52,034 nt of DNA from Streptococcus caballi DSM 19004 (lineage in GTDB: Bacteria > Bacillota > Bacilli > Lactobacillales > Streptococcaceae), in NCBI RefSeq assembly GCF_000379985.1, contig NZ_KB904066.1:1-52034 (forward strand), read 5' to 3'. Of the stretch, positions 17,437 to 27,593 are shown in pieces. The notes below the pieces were generated by a model. The model had not been told where the DNA came from. It was given only the letters and a program-made list of their open reading frames with translations, and did not search any database. The translations under genes and the position numbers were made by a program. The first letter of the stretch is position 1; each line of letters begins with the position of its first letter.

Positions 17437-17780
17437 TTACTTCTCACCCTTCATAATCTCGTTGTCTTCTCCTTTGATGTCAGAAATAGTGACTGTTTTA
17501 TCAGTTGTTCTCTTGTCAGACTTGTAGCTGTTATTAAGAAGTTTAATCATGTCTATAAATGCGTCATCATCACGGTATTGGATGACCAGTTTAATATATT
17601 CGACCTGAAAAGTGTTGCCTTTTTACCAAATACTGTTCGCATGATATTCCTCTTTGTGTTGAATGATTTCTTGTTTTAGTAATATCATTTTCATACTTGA
17701 TGTCTGGCGCCTCACATACTTTGATAACATTCTTCCTAAAACAGTTGTCTTGCCAGTTTTTGTTACGATGTCCAGCTCCT
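17437..17780 (-). pseudogene. Unidentified decayed gene
   Basis: Minus-strand coding debris ends at the stop codon at 17437-17439. The last part reads RDDDAFIDMIKLLNNSYKS and TVTISDIKGEDNEIMKGEK. After a frame change, an upstream part near 17660-17775 reads IVTKTGKTTVLGRML, which has a GKTT segment. I cannot name the family. The stretch 17780-17920 holds nothing I recognise. Confidence 0.35.
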
Positions 17781-17920
17781 AGAGAGAACACGACTTAACA
17801 AGATACCTCTACTTTACCATAAAGAAAAGTAGTGAGTACTCTCTCCCATCGGAGATTTCCTCGCTACTAATCTTAGTATGTTTGAGAATCCAGAGAATAC
17901 TTATGCGTCAAATACCCACG

Positions 17921-20200
17921 CTATTTCTCTATAGGAATTTCTAAACTAGATTTGTCTAAATCAATGGTCAAATCATAGCTAGAATTGTCACGGATGGTGT
18001 GTTCAAAATCTGTTGTGTACAGAAGCACACGGACCTTATCTCCCTTGCTGAACTTATAAAGACTAGGCTGTAGTTTGAAATCAATGGTCATCCACTGATC
18101 AGTAGGAACCTCTTCTACAGTCAGCAAGCTAGTGCGGTTTTGTAAGTTGAGAACACCTTTTGAGACAACTCGATATGGTGTTTCTCTGAATGGCAATTCA
18201 CGTAAGGCTTCACGAGCGAAATTACGACCATTATCAATAGCGTTGTGGTCAACAAAGCCAGGAATATCTGTAAAGCGTTTCTTTTTGCCATAATCAAGGA
18301 CTTGAGCAGATAGTATGCCCTTATTTTCACTAGATTTGAGAGTTAAGTGAAGACTCATTTCCCCATTGAGATGAATATCTTGTTCAAGAGTGATGTCTAG
18401 ACAGATAGCGTTAGCCTTGCCTGCAAAGAGGTCAGTCTTAAAAGTTTTAAAATCATTTCCATAACGATTGAAGTCCTCTTTGTCATAATAGTTGTCAATG
18501 ATACGGTTCCCCATCCCTAAAGATAGATTAACGGAAGTGCTTGTCCCGAATTGTTCTAAGGCCCTCCAGGTTTGTTCTTGACTATTGTCTTGCCAGAGCA
18601 CATTTGGTAAGTCTAGGTGATAATTTTGAGCCAGTAGCCTCTCAGACAAGAGAATGTTCATGCTTTCGCGGAAATCTAATGATTGCCAGTTGTGCATATA
18701 AACATGCTCACCGTGATGTAGAAATGCATGTACTTCTACAGAAGATGGCAGCGCTTTAAGGATATTATAAACCTGACGTGGCTTGACATTCCAGTCTTGT
18801 AGACCGTGGGTATAGACACAAGTAGCAGTTACCTTGTGTGCGTAAGGTAAATAATTACGATCGTGCCAAAATTGATTATAATCACCAGACTCACGATCAA
18901 GGGCTTTAGACTGAGCATTTAAAAGAAGTTGGTAGTGAGAGTTGTTACGTAAATAATCTCCAGCCCATAGGTTCTTAGAATAGGTCAATTCTGTAAGCAC
19001 ATCTAGATCTTCACCTGGATATCCGCCAGGACTGCAAACCAATCCATTTTCACGGTAATAGTCATACCAAGATGAAATAGCAGATTCAGCAATAATAACT
19101 TTCAAGCCTTCAACACCTGTGGTTGCTAAAGCCGTTGAGAGCGTTCCAAGATAAGATTTTCCGGTTGTGCAGACGAGACCATTAGACCAGGTTGCTAGCA
19201 CTTGCTTATCACGACGGTGGCTAGAAAAGGCCACTGCTCTGCCATTGAGCCAATCAATCACAGCTTTGAAACTTTCCACTTGTGCATAGTCTCCGCTGTT
19301 CATAAAACCTGTTGAACCAGCTGTTCCGATACCAGAAACGTAGATATTGGCAAAACCACGAGCTAAAAAGTAATTATTTAGACTATAGCTGTCAATGTAA
19401 TTAAAGGTTTGTTCTGCCTCAGTAATAGGAAGATGACAGCTTGGAACTTCAAGTGGAGTAAAGCTGCGACTCTCAATTGAGATTTGAGCAGACTCCTTAA
19501 CAGCCAATTGACCTTCCATCTTATGGAGTTTTTTATCATTAGCAGGGTCATTCACACCTTCGTGGTAGGGACTTGCAGTCATTAGGGTAGGAATAGCTTG
19601 CGCTGCTTTAGGGCGGATAATGTTGACTTTGATAAGATCCAACTCCCCATCGTCGTCGGTGTCCACTGGAGCTTGCACATAGACCACTTCACGAATGAGG
19701 TCATTGGTATCAAAGCTTGCTAGAGACTTACCATTGAAAAAGTGATAGTCATTGTCAATTGGAATCATGCCACGGCTGACCAAGTCGTCGATGAGAGTCA
19801 TACCTTTTTTCATACGAGTGGCTAGTAAATGATGTAGGGTTCTGATAAACTCAGTTTCATTAAAAAGTACAGGAAAATCAATCTGTTCAACAAACTTAGT
19901 AGTGTCTGAAAAATCAACATTTGGGATAAAACCTAGTACTTGCAGAGCGATAGTATTAAAAACTTCAACAGTCATATGACGATTAGACTGGAAAAACTCT
20001 AATAAGTCAGTTTCAAAATCAGAGATGAGGTTTGACAAAGGATAGTTGGTATCAGCATAATTAAAATGAACTTTACGAACAAAGATTTCCAGATTTTCTT
20101 TTGGTGTTTTTTCTTTGGCAACATCAAAGCCTAGGGTCTGTAATTCTTGCTCTGCTACTTCTATGGAGACAGGAATGTAAGAGAATTGATTGTATTTCAT
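17921..20200 (-). CDS. pepX: X-prolyl dipeptidyl aminopeptidase
   Basis: This 759-residue cytoplasmic S15 serine peptidase releases X-Pro dipeptides from the N-terminus of peptides, important for lactic streptococci growing on casein. The nucleophile is Ser349 in TTGKSYLGT, the Asp is 469 in HGLQDWNVK and the His is 499 in HHGEHV, matching the spacing of lactococcal PepX (348/468/498). Length equals the family norm. TTAGGAGG precedes the start. It is divergent from glpF, with overlapping promoters and a cre-like site in the leader. Confidence 0.96.
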   Translation of the reverse strand: MKYNQFSYIPVSIEVAEQELQTLGFDVAKEKTPKENLEIFVRKVHFNYADTNYPLSNLISDFETDLLEFFQSNRHMTVEVFNTIALQVLGFIPNVDFSDTTKFVEQIDFPVLFNETEFIRTLHHLLATRMKKGMTLIDDLVSRGMIPIDNDYHFFNGKSLASFDTNDLIREVVYVQAPVDTDDDGELDLIKVNIIRPKAAQAIPTLMTASPYHEGVNDPANDKKLHKMEGQLAVKESAQISIESRSFTPLEVPSCHLPITEAEQTFNYIDSYSLNNYFLARGFANIYVSGIGTAGSTGFMNSGDYAQVESFKAVIDWLNGRAVAFSSHRRDKQVLATWSNGLVCTTGKSYLGTLSTALATTGVEGLKVIIAESAISSWYDYYRENGLVCSPGGYPGEDLDVLTELTYSKNLWAGDYLRNNSHYQLLLNAQSKALDRESGDYNQFWHDRNYLPYAHKVTATCVYTHGLQDWNVKPRQVYNILKALPSSVEVHAFLHHGEHVYMHNWQSLDFRESMNILLSERLLAQNYHLDLPNVLWQDNSQEQTWRALEQFGTSTSVNLSLGMGNRIIDNYYDKEDFNRYGNDFKTFKTDLFAGKANAICLDITLEQDIHLNGEMSLHLTLKSSENKGILSAQVLDYGKKKRFTDIPGFVDHNAIDNGRNFAREALRELPFRETPYRVVSKGVLNLQNRTSLLTVEEVPTDQWMTIDFKLQPSLYKFSKGDKVRVLLYTTDFEHTIRDNSSYDLTIDLDKSSLEIPIEK

Positions 20201-20218
20201 GAAATTTTCCTCCTAATA

Positions 20219-20232
20219 AGTAAACGTTTTAA
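20219..20232. promoter_or_regulatory. cre-like site between pepX and glpF
   Basis: AGTAAACGTTTTAA matches the CcpA consensus TGNAANCGNWNNCA at all but the two edge positions. It lies about 20-30 bp downstream of the predicted pepX transcription start and upstream of the glpF promoter, so CcpA bound here could act as a roadblock for pepX. Confidence 0.5.
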
Positions 20233-20246
20233 TTCCCCTAAACAGC

Positions 20247-20287
20247 TTTACATTGTTTATTATACTTGATAAAATGTTAGATGTCTA
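20247..20287. promoter_or_regulatory. Overlapping divergent promoters of glpF and pepX
   Basis: For glpF: TTTACA at 20247-20252, 17 bp, TAAAAT at 20270-20275. For pepX on the minus strand: TAGACA at 20287-20282, 17 bp, TATAAT at 20264-20259. The two promoters occupy the same 41 bp on opposite strands, so polymerase binding should be mutually exclusive. Confidence 0.65.
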
Positions 20288-20319
20288 AATTAATATTATT
20301 TTGGAGGAAACAAAGACAC

Positions 20320-21171
20320 ATGGATGTTACATGGACTGTGAAGTACATCACAGAATTTATTGGTACAGCTCTCCTTATTATTTTGGGGAATGGTGCTGTT
20401 GCTAACGTTGACCTTAAAGGAACCAAAGGAAACAACTCTGGTTGGGTTATCATTGCTCTTGGTTACGGTTTTGGTGTTATGATGCCAGCTCTTATGTTTG
20501 GTAATGTATCAGGAAACCATATCAACCCAGCCTTCACACTCGGTCTTGCGATATCAGGTCTCTTCCCATGGGCACAAGTTGCACCTTACCTTGTAGCTCA
20601 AATGTTGGGCGCTATGTTTGGTCAATTGATGGTAGTTATGGTTCACAAGCCTTACTACTTGCAAACTGAAAATCCAAACCATATCTTGGGTTCATTCTCA
20701 ACAATCTCTAACGTTGACGATGGCACTCCGACAAGCCACAAAGCAGCTTGGGTTAACGGTTTCTTGAATGAGTTCTTAGGTTCATTCGTTCTTTTCTTTG
20801 GGGCTATGGCACTTACTAAGAACTACTTTGGTTCTGAAATTGTTCAATACGCTACAAAACAAGGCATTGATGGCGCGACTATTCAAGGTAAATTGCAACT
20901 GGGATCTTTCACTAACTCAGGTTTATCAGTAGCTCACCTTGCTTTAGGTTTCTTGGTAATGACACTCGTAGCTTCACTCGGTGGTCCTACAGGTCCTGGT
21001 CTTAATCCCGCACGTGACCTTGGCCCACGTATCGTCCACGCTCTTCTTCCAAAATCAGTTCTTGGTGAACATAAAGGCGATTCAAAATGGTGGTATGCTT
21101 GGGTACCAGTTGTGGCACCAATTCTTGCAGGGATTGCAGCTATCGCTTTGTTCAAACTTTTGTATTTATAA
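20320..21171 (+). CDS. glpF: Glycerol facilitator / aquaglyceroporin
   Basis: The 283-residue MIP-family channel has six membrane spans. The two NPA boxes are NHINPAFTLG and GLNPARDLGPR; the Asp after the second box is typical of glycerol facilitators. A longer loop between spans 5 and 6 is present, as in the lactococcal homologue beside pepXP. TTGGAGG before ATG at 20320 sets the start; the in-frame ATG at 20281 lies within the promoter region. Confidence 0.92.
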   Translation: MDVTWTVKYITEFIGTALLIILGNGAVANVDLKGTKGNNSGWVIIALGYGFGVMMPALMFGNVSGNHINPAFTLGLAISGLFPWAQVAPYLVAQMLGAMFGQLMVVMVHKPYYLQTENPNHILGSFSTISNVDDGTPTSHKAAWVNGFLNEFLGSFVLFFGAMALTKNYFGSEIVQYATKQGIDGATIQGKLQLGSFTNSGLSVAHLALGFLVMTLVASLGGPTGPGLNPARDLGPRIVHALLPKSVLGEHKGDSKWWYAWVPVVAPILAGIAAIALFKLLYL

Positions 21172-21172
21172 G

Positions 21173-21198
21173 AAAAAAGAGGCGCAGCCTCTTTTTTT
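21173..21198 (+). terminator. Terminator after glpF
   Basis: AAAAAAGAGGC (21173-21183), loop GCA, GCCTCTTTTTT (21187-21197): perfect 11-bp stem with T-run. Confidence 0.92.
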
Positions 21199-21202
21199 GT
21201 GG

Positions 21203-21980
21203 ACTCCTTGTCAACTGTAGTGGGATGTGAAAAGATATATCCTATAGAGAACCGCTTAGTTTTCTCTTTTTTGACCTTCAAGATGACGAAAATGTCTTCC
21301 TTGAAGTTAGGCAATTGTGGTAATCGAAGCCTTGACGCTTGATATCATTGCTGAGCTTGTTAGTTGCCTCATGCTTGGGGTTTGAAAGGTCTAATGCTAA
21401 GGCATCTGAATGTATCATTTATATTTGTCAAGGGTCTTAAAAACGTTGATAAACAATATGTTGACAGTATTTTTGAAGTCGTGAATCAGTTTGAGGAAAA
21501 GTTAGTTTTTTTCTCTTGGAGGTGGTAGAGCAGGAGATGATAAAGGGCGTAGTAGTCGGCTAATTCTGGTGAAAACCTTGATTTGTTTAAGAACCTTCTT
21601 TATAGAGATAGGTACGAAAGATTCGGTTGTAAAGCAAGGTATCACTGACCATTCGGCTACCTTGAAGAATCTGTTTCCAAATGAAGGAGGCAGAATGCCC
21701 TTTTTGAAAGCTATAGTTGGTCCCAAGACATGACTTCAGGGAGCTTTTTGTAGCTTTCTTTTTTTATCCCCAAAATCTCTCTAAGTACTTGATTATTTAC
21801 CTTGGCAATGTGGATAAAGAGGAGTAGGATAATCCAGAGTTGCCTGTACTTCAATGTGAGCTTGGGGCTGAGAAGCAAAGCTAATTTTGATGTATTGGTC
21901 GTTTATTCCAAGTAATTCTGTGGTATTTGTGGTATTGAAAGGCGTCTCATAAGTCATTTCTAATGAATTTGTTTCCCCCT
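21203..21980 (-). mobile_element. Degenerate ISL3-like transposase debris
   Basis: TTGTCAACTGTAGTGGGATG near 21211-21232 again matches ISL3 terminal sequences. Minus-strand fragments around 21510-21710 read, across several frames, like an ISL3 transposase (SDTLLYNRIFRTYLYKEGS and a Tyr/His-rich segment ending QEK). No frame is intact. The rest up to 22039 holds no gene I recognise. Confidence 0.45.
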
Positions 21981-22039
21981 TTTCATTAGAAGTCTTATGA
22001 AGCTTTTTTGTTTACTTTTGTAAAAGAACACAAAGATTC

Positions 22040-22068
22040 TTGTCAAAATTCTTAAATTTGTCTACAAT
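22040..22068 (+). promoter_or_regulatory. Promoter of cppA
   Basis: TTGTCA at 22040-22045, 17-bp spacer, TACAAT at 22063-22068. Confidence 0.75.
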
Positions 22069-22096
22069 AAAGTAGATTAGTTTCTAGGAGGACAAT

Positions 22097-22852
22097 ATGA
22101 CATTATTAGACGGCATTACATTTAAAGCTCCTGTGCTGCGTGTTAACAATCGTAGTCGCAGTATTGATTTTTACAAGAAGTCCCTCGGCTTTACCTTATT
22201 GAGCGAAGAGAACGCTTTGGCTATTTTTACGGCGTGTGATAATAGGGACAGACGTTTTACCATTGAAGAATCCCCTTCAACTCGTACACGTGCAGCAGAG
22301 GGGGCTAAAAAATTGGATAAAATTATTGTCAAGGCTGCTAAGGCTAGTGACATTGAAGCCCTACTGGCTAATGGTGCTGTTACACATCAGGTTTTTAAAG
22401 GGAAAAATGGCTACGCTTTTGAGACGATTTCGCCAGAAGGAGACCATTTTATCCTTCACGCCGAAGATAAGTTAGCTGACCTATCTATTGTTGATCGTCC
22501 TGTTTTACCAGCCCAGCCAGAATTCAAAGGATTGTCGGATTATAGCTTTGAGGAAATTTGCCTTAACGTATTGAGCAAGGACAAATCAGAAACCTTTTAT
22601 CGCAATGTTTTTGATGGGGAGTTTCCACTCAAAATGAGTTTCGTTGAGACACAGGGCCCTGATTTGCAAGTGGAACCAAGTACGACCTGGGATATTGAAA
22701 TTCTGGAATGTCAAATGCCTGTCGAATATGATCTAGGAGCACTCAAGTCTAATTTGGAAGGAAAGGGCTACGATGATATCTATCTTGATGCCAAGCAAAA
22801 AGTTCTAGTCATCTCAGATCCAAGCAATATTGAAATCTGGTTTATCAAATGA
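22097..22852 (+). CDS. cppA: CppA family protein (C3-degrading proteinase homologue)
   Basis: The 251-residue protein has an N-terminal glyoxalase/VOC-like half (APVLRVNNRSRSIDFYKKSL, FETISPEGDHFILHAED) and a second half of similar fold (FEEICLNVLSKDKSETFYRN). It belongs to the streptococcal CppA family, originally linked to cleavage of complement C3 in S. pneumoniae. It has no signal peptide, so a cytoplasmic role is at least as likely. CTAGGAGG precedes ATG. The stop codon overlaps the next gene by 4 bp. Confidence 0.88.
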   Translation: MTLLDGITFKAPVLRVNNRSRSIDFYKKSLGFTLLSEENALAIFTACDNRDRRFTIEESPSTRTRAAEGAKKLDKIIVKAAKASDIEALLANGAVTHQVFKGKNGYAFETISPEGDHFILHAEDKLADLSIVDRPVLPAQPEFKGLSDYSFEEICLNVLSKDKSETFYRNVFDGEFPLKMSFVETQGPDLQVEPSTTWDIEILECQMPVEYDLGALKSNLEGKGYDDIYLDAKQKVLVISDPSNIEIWFIK

Positions 22853-23772
22853 TTCAAGCTATTTTAGAATATATCAATCAGCAAATTGAGGATAATTTGT
22901 ACAGGGGAGCCAGCGTGGCTCTTTTTCATAATGGTCAGTGGGAGGAACACTACATCGGTAGCATTGATGGGGAAAATCCAGTTCATGAAGGTCTAGTCTA
23001 CGATCTAGCATCGGTTTCCAAGGTAGTTGGTGTAGGCACACTGATTATTTTTTGGCTTAATAGCGGAGCTTTGAAGTTAGATGAACCCTTGGTGACCTAT
23101 TATCCTGATTTTCATGATGGAACAGTGACACTGCGCCAGCTCCTAACTCACACCAGTGGTATTGACCCTTATATCCCAAATCGCAATGAAATGGATGCCT
23201 ACCAGCTCAAAATGGCCATCAATCAAATTCGTGTTACGGATGACAAGTCTTTTAAGTACACCGATATTAACTTTCTTTTGCTGGGCTTTATGTTGGAAAG
23301 ACTCTCAGGCAAGAATTTGGATGCCTTGCTTACAGAGGAAATTTTTAAACCTCTGGGTCTAATTGAAACGACTTTTGGACCTGTTCCTAATGCAGTACCA
23401 ACTATTCGTGGCGTTACAGATGGGCTGGTTCATGATCCAAAGGCCAAGGTCTTGGGGCAACATGCTGGTTCAGCTGGTCTCTTTTCGACCTTGAGAGACT
23501 TAGAGCGCTTTAGTATGCATTATTTAGAGGATGATTTTGCACAATATCTCTGGCAAAATTATTCTCAAGGAGAAAAGACACGTTCGATCGCTTGGAATCT
23601 GGAAGGAAACTGGATAGAGCATACAGGATACACAGGCCCATTTATCATGATTAACCTCAAGGAACAAAAAGCAGCGATTTTTCTGACTAATCGCACCTAT
23701 GATTATGATGATAGACCTCTTTGGATTGCTAAGAGACAGGAATTGCGTCAAATCATAGCTAAATCTCTATAA
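22849..23772 (+). CDS. Serine hydrolase of the beta-lactamase/PBP4* family
   Basis: The 307-residue class-C beta-lactamase-like hydrolase has SxxK in LASVSKVVG, YxN in KYTDINFLLLG and an HTG box in WIEHTGYTG. No signal peptide is visible, suggesting a cytoplasmic esterase or peptidase rather than a cell-wall enzyme. It overlaps cppA by 4 bp (ATGA), so the two are translationally coupled. Confidence 0.87.
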   Translation: MIQAILEYINQQIEDNLYRGASVALFHNGQWEEHYIGSIDGENPVHEGLVYDLASVSKVVGVGTLIIFWLNSGALKLDEPLVTYYPDFHDGTVTLRQLLTHTSGIDPYIPNRNEMDAYQLKMAINQIRVTDDKSFKYTDINFLLLGFMLERLSGKNLDALLTEEIFKPLGLIETTFGPVPNAVPTIRGVTDGLVHDPKAKVLGQHAGSAGLFSTLRDLERFSMHYLEDDFAQYLWQNYSQGEKTRSIAWNLEGNWIEHTGYTGPFIMINLKEQKAAIFLTNRTYDYDDRPLWIAKRQELRQIIAKSL

Positions 23773-23869
23773 TTAGGATGGAAGCTTATTTTCTACGCTG
23801 AAACCGCTTTATTTAAGATTTTTGAGTTTCAAAGTGCTATAATGAAAGCAGATGAAGGGGGGATGTTCT

Positions 23870-24484
23870 ATGGAAAATGTTCTACTTGTCCTATTTGATG
23901 TGGAAAGCGAAGCCTATCAAGCTTTCTCTGAACTCAAGTCTTTCAAACAAAACGAAAAGACGCAAATTGCTCAAATTGCTCTAGTCAAAAATGAGTCTGG
24001 TAATGTGGTCATCAAGGATTCTATTGATTTCGATGATGCAACGCACGATTACGCTACTATTGGAGGTATTGTGGGTGGCCTGCTGGGAATCATCAGCGGT
24101 CCAATTGGTGTCATTCTGGGTTATGGTATCGGAACTCTGGCAGGAGCTGCAAGTGGTAGCTTTACGGATTCAACTGATAATACGCTGATTGAAGATGTAG
24201 CTAAGAAATTGCTTGATGGTGAAGTGGGTGTTCTGGCACTGGTTCATGAAGATGATGAAAACGTCCTCAATCATGTCTTTGCACCATTTAAAACTAACAT
24301 TATGCGTTGGAATGCTATTTCAGTTGGACAAGAAGTTGAGCTAGCTGGGCAGGTCCAAGACGAACTCTATGATAAGGTCCAAGAAGATTTAAGCGCACGG
24401 CGTTTGGAACATTTGAAAGAACAAGGCAGTGACGTTGCGGATGCTATCAAAGCGACCTTTGCCCGCTTAGGTAAGAAGAAATAA
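23870..24484 (+). CDS. DUF1269-like protein with glycine-zipper segment
   Basis: The 204-residue protein has an N-terminal alpha/beta part (VLLVLFDVESEAYQAFSEL), then a Gly-rich hydrophobic hairpin (GGIVGGLLGIISGPIGVILG and following) and a charged C-terminus. This matches the DUF1269 family of unknown function. GGGGGG upstream supports ATG at 23870 over the in-frame ATG at 23852. TGCTATAAT at 23835-23843 is an extended -10. The terminator after it is shared with the opposing gene. Confidence 0.75.
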   Translation: MENVLLVLFDVESEAYQAFSELKSFKQNEKTQIAQIALVKNESGNVVIKDSIDFDDATHDYATIGGIVGGLLGIISGPIGVILGYGIGTLAGAASGSFTDSTDNTLIEDVAKKLLDGEVGVLALVHEDDENVLNHVFAPFKTNIMRWNAISVGQEVELAGQVQDELYDKVQEDLSARRLEHLKEQGSDVADAIKATFARLGKKK

Positions 24485-24486
24485 TA

Positions 24487-24533
24487 AAAATCCTTAAAAC
24501 ATCTTCCAAGTTGGATTTTGTTTTAAGGATTTT
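24487..24533. terminator. Bidirectional terminator
   Basis: AAAATCCTTAAAAC (24487-24500) and GTTTTAAGGATTTT (24520-24533) form a 14-bp stem between two convergent genes. Confidence 0.85.
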
Positions 24534-24535
24534 TA

Positions 24536-24973
24536 CTAGAGTTCTTTTTTCATAGTGATATGTTCAATTCCCGCCTCGGTAAACTGCTGACCTACTGGCC
24601 TAAAGCTAAGTTTTTGATAGAAAGCAAAGGCTGATAGTTGAGCATGAAGTTCTATGGTTTTAAAACCTTGTTTTTGACAGAAATTGACTACCTCTTCTAA
24701 AAGAAGTGCTCCTAAATGCTGCCCGCGATAATCTGACAACACCGCCATACGTTGAAGGGTGGCTTTTGTATGACCTGCATTTGGTAAAATGCGGCATGTG
24801 GCAGCTGCTTTGTCATTATCATCATAAAGAACAAAATGCAGACAGAGAGCTTCGTTTTTATCAATCTCGATATGACGAGGAACGCCTTGTTCCTGAACGA
24901 AGACCTTCTGGCGAATCCGAACGGCGTCAAGGTAGGTATCTGATAGTGTGTTTCGTGTTTGTTTGATTTGCAT
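24536..24973 (-). CDS. GNAT N-acetyltransferase, ElaA/YjcF-like
   Basis: This 145-residue GNAT enzyme has VRIRQKVFVQEQGVP at the N-terminus, acetyl-CoA loop AVLSDYRGQHLGALLLEEV and the C-terminal AFYQKLSFRPVG. The VFVxEQxVP motif is typical of the ElaA/YjcF branch, whose substrates are not known. It is a single gene, convergent with the DUF1269 gene and upstream of the pflB terminator. Confidence 0.85.
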   Translation of the reverse strand: MQIKQTRNTLSDTYLDAVRIRQKVFVQEQGVPRHIEIDKNEALCLHFVLYDDNDKAAATCRILPNAGHTKATLQRMAVLSDYRGQHLGALLLEEVVNFCQKQGFKTIELHAQLSAFAFYQKLSFRPVGQQFTEAGIEHITMKKEL

Positions 24974-24993
24974 AAGTCCATTTTAAGCAGAAG

Positions 24994-25023
24994 AAAAGAT
25001 CCTGTCAACTGACAAGATCTTTT
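24994..25023. terminator. Terminator after pflB
   Basis: AAAAGATC (24994-25001), TGTCA/TGACA inner pair and GATCTTTT (25016-25023) form a near-perfect stem with a 2-nt loop. On the minus strand it follows the pflB stop. Confidence 0.85.
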
Positions 25024-25041
25024 TAAGTGTTAGCCCACTAA

Positions 25042-27375
25042 TTAAGCTTTTTGACCTGAGAGAGCTTCAGCGGCATCATCCATTGAAAGTACTTCGTGAA
25101 AGACACGTTGAGTCAATTCAGTTTTTTGTTCTTTAGTAAGGTATTTAGTGTTTACGCAGTATCCAGAGATACGAACGATAACATCTTCACCGCTCATGAT
25201 TTTGTCATAGACATCTTTAAGGTCCATAACATTCAAGTTAACGTGTTGTCCACCGTTTTCGAAGTAGCCATCAAGGATGGTTACCAAGTTATCAACTTGT
25301 TCGTCGAATGTTTTACCAAGCGCACGTGGAGAAACTTGAGTTGTGAGTGAGATACCATCTGCCGCATAGGCAAAGTCAAGACTAGCAAGTGAATTCAAGT
25401 TTTGTAACCAACCACCACGGGCTTTGTTAGATGGGTTAGCACCTGGTGAGAAGAATTCAAGTTTAGAAAGGTTTACAGTACCGTCTTCGTTGAGGTAGAC
25501 ACCTTTGTGAACTGGAGAGTTACCAGTTTGTTTAGAGTAAGCAACGTTTGAAGTAATGGTAAGAAGTGATACAGTAGCTTCAGCGTTCTTGTAAAGCTTG
25601 TGGCTGCGAAGGCGAGTAGTGTAGGCTTCAATCAACCATTCTGCCAATTCGTTTGAACGAGGGTCATCTTCACCCCAACGTGGGTATTCACCAGTTGTTT
25701 CATAATCGTAGATGTAGCCATTTTCGTCACGAATTGGTTTAACAGTAGCATATTTAATAGCTGACAGAGTATCAACAGTGTTTGCGAAGCCACAGATACC
25801 GAATCCCATGTTAGCACGTTGTTTAGTTGGCAAAAAGGCCATTTGAACAGCTTCGTAGTTGTACTTATCAGTCATGTAGTGGATGATGTTAAGGGCGTCT
25901 ACATAAGTTGAAGTCAACCAGTCAAGAGATTTTTCAAAGTTAGCTTTGACAGTATCAAAGTCAAGCACTTCATCGCGGACAGGTTCGATGTCAAATACTT
26001 TGTAGTCTTTATGAACATCGTCGTAACCACCGTTAAGACCTGTAAGAAGAGCTTTGAGGACGTTTACACGAGCACCGAAGTACTGGATGTTATGACGTTG
26101 TTCTTCGTTTTCTGGGTCAAGTGGTGATACACAACATGAGATACATGACATTTCACCATAACCGTCTTTAGCCATTGTTGTCACACCTTCGTATTGGATA
26201 GAAGAGTGTTTGTGTGACATCTTCATACAGTAACGACGGAATGAGTAAGGCAGTTTGTCAGTCCAAAGAACTGTCAAGTTTGGTTCTGGAGCATTACCGA
26301 TGTTATCAAGAGTGTTCAAGAAACGGTAGTCCATTTTAGTAACACGGTGACGTCCGTCAGCTCCCATACCCGCCATAGAAGTTGTGATGAAGGTCGGGTC
26401 ACCTGAGTAGAGTTCGTCATAAGCTTTAGTACGTGCAAACTTAACGGTACGAAGCTTCATAACAAAGTCATCTACAAATTCTTGGATTTCACTTTCAGTG
26501 AATGTTCCACGAGCAAGGTCACGTTCTGCAAAGATATCAAGAACGATTGGCACACGTCCAAGAGAAGTAGCAGCACCATTGACAACACGACAGACAGCCA
26601 TGAAAGCAATGTTAACCCATTGGATAGCTTCTTTAACGTTCATAGCAGGTTTGCGAACATCAACCCCGTAAAGGTCACCCAATTTAACAACTTCACCGAG
26701 TGCTTGGTACTGAAGGTTAACTTCTTCACGAAGACGAATTGATTCTTCATCAATTTCAGTGATAGCGTTCCAGTCGTTTACTTTTTCTTGCATGAGGTAG
26801 TCAGCACCATACAAAGCAAGACGAGCATAAACACCGATGATACGACCACGTGAGTAAGCATCTGGAAGACCAGTTACCGTATGAGCGTGACGTGCACGAC
26901 GAATGTTTGAAGTATAGGCACGGAAGATACCATCATTAACTGTTGTCACATATTTTGTGAAAATGTCATGAACAGCTGGATCTGGTTCATAACCATGTTC
27001 CTTCAAAGCAGTTTCAGCCATACGGATACCACCTTTTGGCATGAAGTTCAATTTGAAGAGTTCATCGTTTTGAATACCAAAAATTAATTCGTTTTCTTTG
27101 TCAATGTAACCAGCAGGGATATCAGCGATTGAAGTTGGGCGTGTATCCATTGGGAAACGTCCTGCTTCTTCGTAGCCAGCCTTAGTTTCTTCTACAATTT
27201 TTTTAATTTTAAGTGAACGTTCAGTAACGCCAGCTAAGAAACTTTCATCACCATCATAAGGTGTGTAGTTAGCTTGAACAAAGCGCGCTACGCTTGCTTT
27301 TTCTTTCCAGTCGGTTCCTTTGAAGCCTTCCCAAGCTTTTTCGAAAACATCTGTGTTAGTTTTTACAGTTGCCAT
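25042..27375 (-). CDS. pflB: Pyruvate formate-lyase (formate C-acetyltransferase)
   Basis: The 777-residue glycyl-radical enzyme converts pyruvate and CoA to acetyl-CoA and formate under anaerobiosis. The catalytic cysteine pair is in [11 protein letters not shown] and the radical glycine is Gly738 in RISGYCVN, close to the C-terminus as required. Length is normal. The activase (pflA) is not in the window. The upstream region contains a cre-like site between -35 and -10 elements and an inverted repeat. GGAG precedes the start. Confidence 0.97.
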   Translation of the reverse strand: MATVKTNTDVFEKAWEGFKGTDWKEKASVARFVQANYTPYDGDESFLAGVTERSLKIKKIVEETKAGYEEAGRFPMDTRPTSIADIPAGYIDKENELIFGIQNDELFKLNFMPKGGIRMAETALKEHGYEPDPAVHDIFTKYVTTVNDGIFRAYTSNIRRARHAHTVTGLPDAYSRGRIIGVYARLALYGADYLMQEKVNDWNAITEIDEESIRLREEVNLQYQALGEVVKLGDLYGVDVRKPAMNVKEAIQWVNIAFMAVCRVVNGAATSLGRVPIVLDIFAERDLARGTFTESEIQEFVDDFVMKLRTVKFARTKAYDELYSGDPTFITTSMAGMGADGRHRVTKMDYRFLNTLDNIGNAPEPNLTVLWTDKLPYSFRRYCMKMSHKHSSIQYEGVTTMAKDGYGEMSCISCCVSPLDPENEEQRHNIQYFGARVNVLKALLTGLNGGYDDVHKDYKVFDIEPVRDEVLDFDTVKANFEKSLDWLTSTYVDALNIIHYMTDKYNYEAVQMAFLPTKQRANMGFGICGFANTVDTLSAIKYATVKPIRDENGYIYDYETTGEYPRWGEDDPRSNELAEWLIEAYTTRLRSHKLYKNAEATVSLLTITSNVAYSKQTGNSPVHKGVYLNEDGTVNLSKLEFFSPGANPSNKARGGWLQNLNSLASLDFAYAADGISLTTQVSPRALGKTFDEQVDNLVTILDGYFENGGQHVNLNVMDLKDVYDKIMSGEDVIVRISGYCVNTKYLTKEQKTELTQRVFHEVLSMDDAAEALSGQKA

Positions 27376-27397
27376 TTATTTGTTCTCCTTAAATCTA

Positions 27398-27416
27398 GTA
27401 ACAACACATCTGTTAC
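27398..27416. promoter_or_regulatory. Inverted repeat upstream of pflB
   Basis: GTAACA at 27398-27403 and TGTTAC at 27411-27416 with a 7-bp spacer lie in the presumed pflB leader, just upstream of the ribosome site. This is a possible operator; I do not recognise it as a Rex or CcpA site. Confidence 0.3.
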
Positions 27417-27433
27417 ATTTACAAGTATAGTTT

Positions 27434-27462
27434 ATCATACAGGAAGCGTTTTCTAAAGTGAA
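27434..27462 (-). promoter_or_regulatory. pflB promoter with embedded cre-like site
   Basis: On the minus strand TTCACT (27462-27457) and TATGAT (27439-27434) are spaced 17 bp. AGGAAGCGTTTTCT at 27441-27454 between them (AGAAAACGCTTCCT on the minus strand) matches the CcpA cre consensus except at the edges. Confidence 0.5.
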
Positions 27463-27546
27463 AAACTTTAATCTATATCATATTCTTTTATAATACAGAT
27501 TCTAAAAAATAACTTAACTGTATTATAAATAATAGAAACTCTGCAT

Positions 27547-27575
27547 TTGGCAGAAAATAAGAGAAAGGGTATAAT
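27547..27575 (+). promoter_or_regulatory. Promoter of dinB
   Basis: TTGGCA at 27547-27552, 17 bp, TATAAT at 27570-27575. No LexA-type operator recognised. Confidence 0.75.
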
Positions 27576-27593
27576 AGTTGGAAAGGAGGCAAT

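Noticed and set aside
17410..17679. 89-codon plus-strand ORF after the oxidoreductase
   Set aside because: It begins in the terminator stem, lacks a ribosome site and runs antisense to better coding-like debris.
20934..21314. 126-codon minus-strand ORF over the end of glpF
   Set aside because: It is antisense to the second NPA region of glpF and crosses its terminator.
27398..27416. Inverted repeat called as a Rex site
   Set aside because: The sequence does not fit the Rex consensus I know; kept only as an unnamed repeat.
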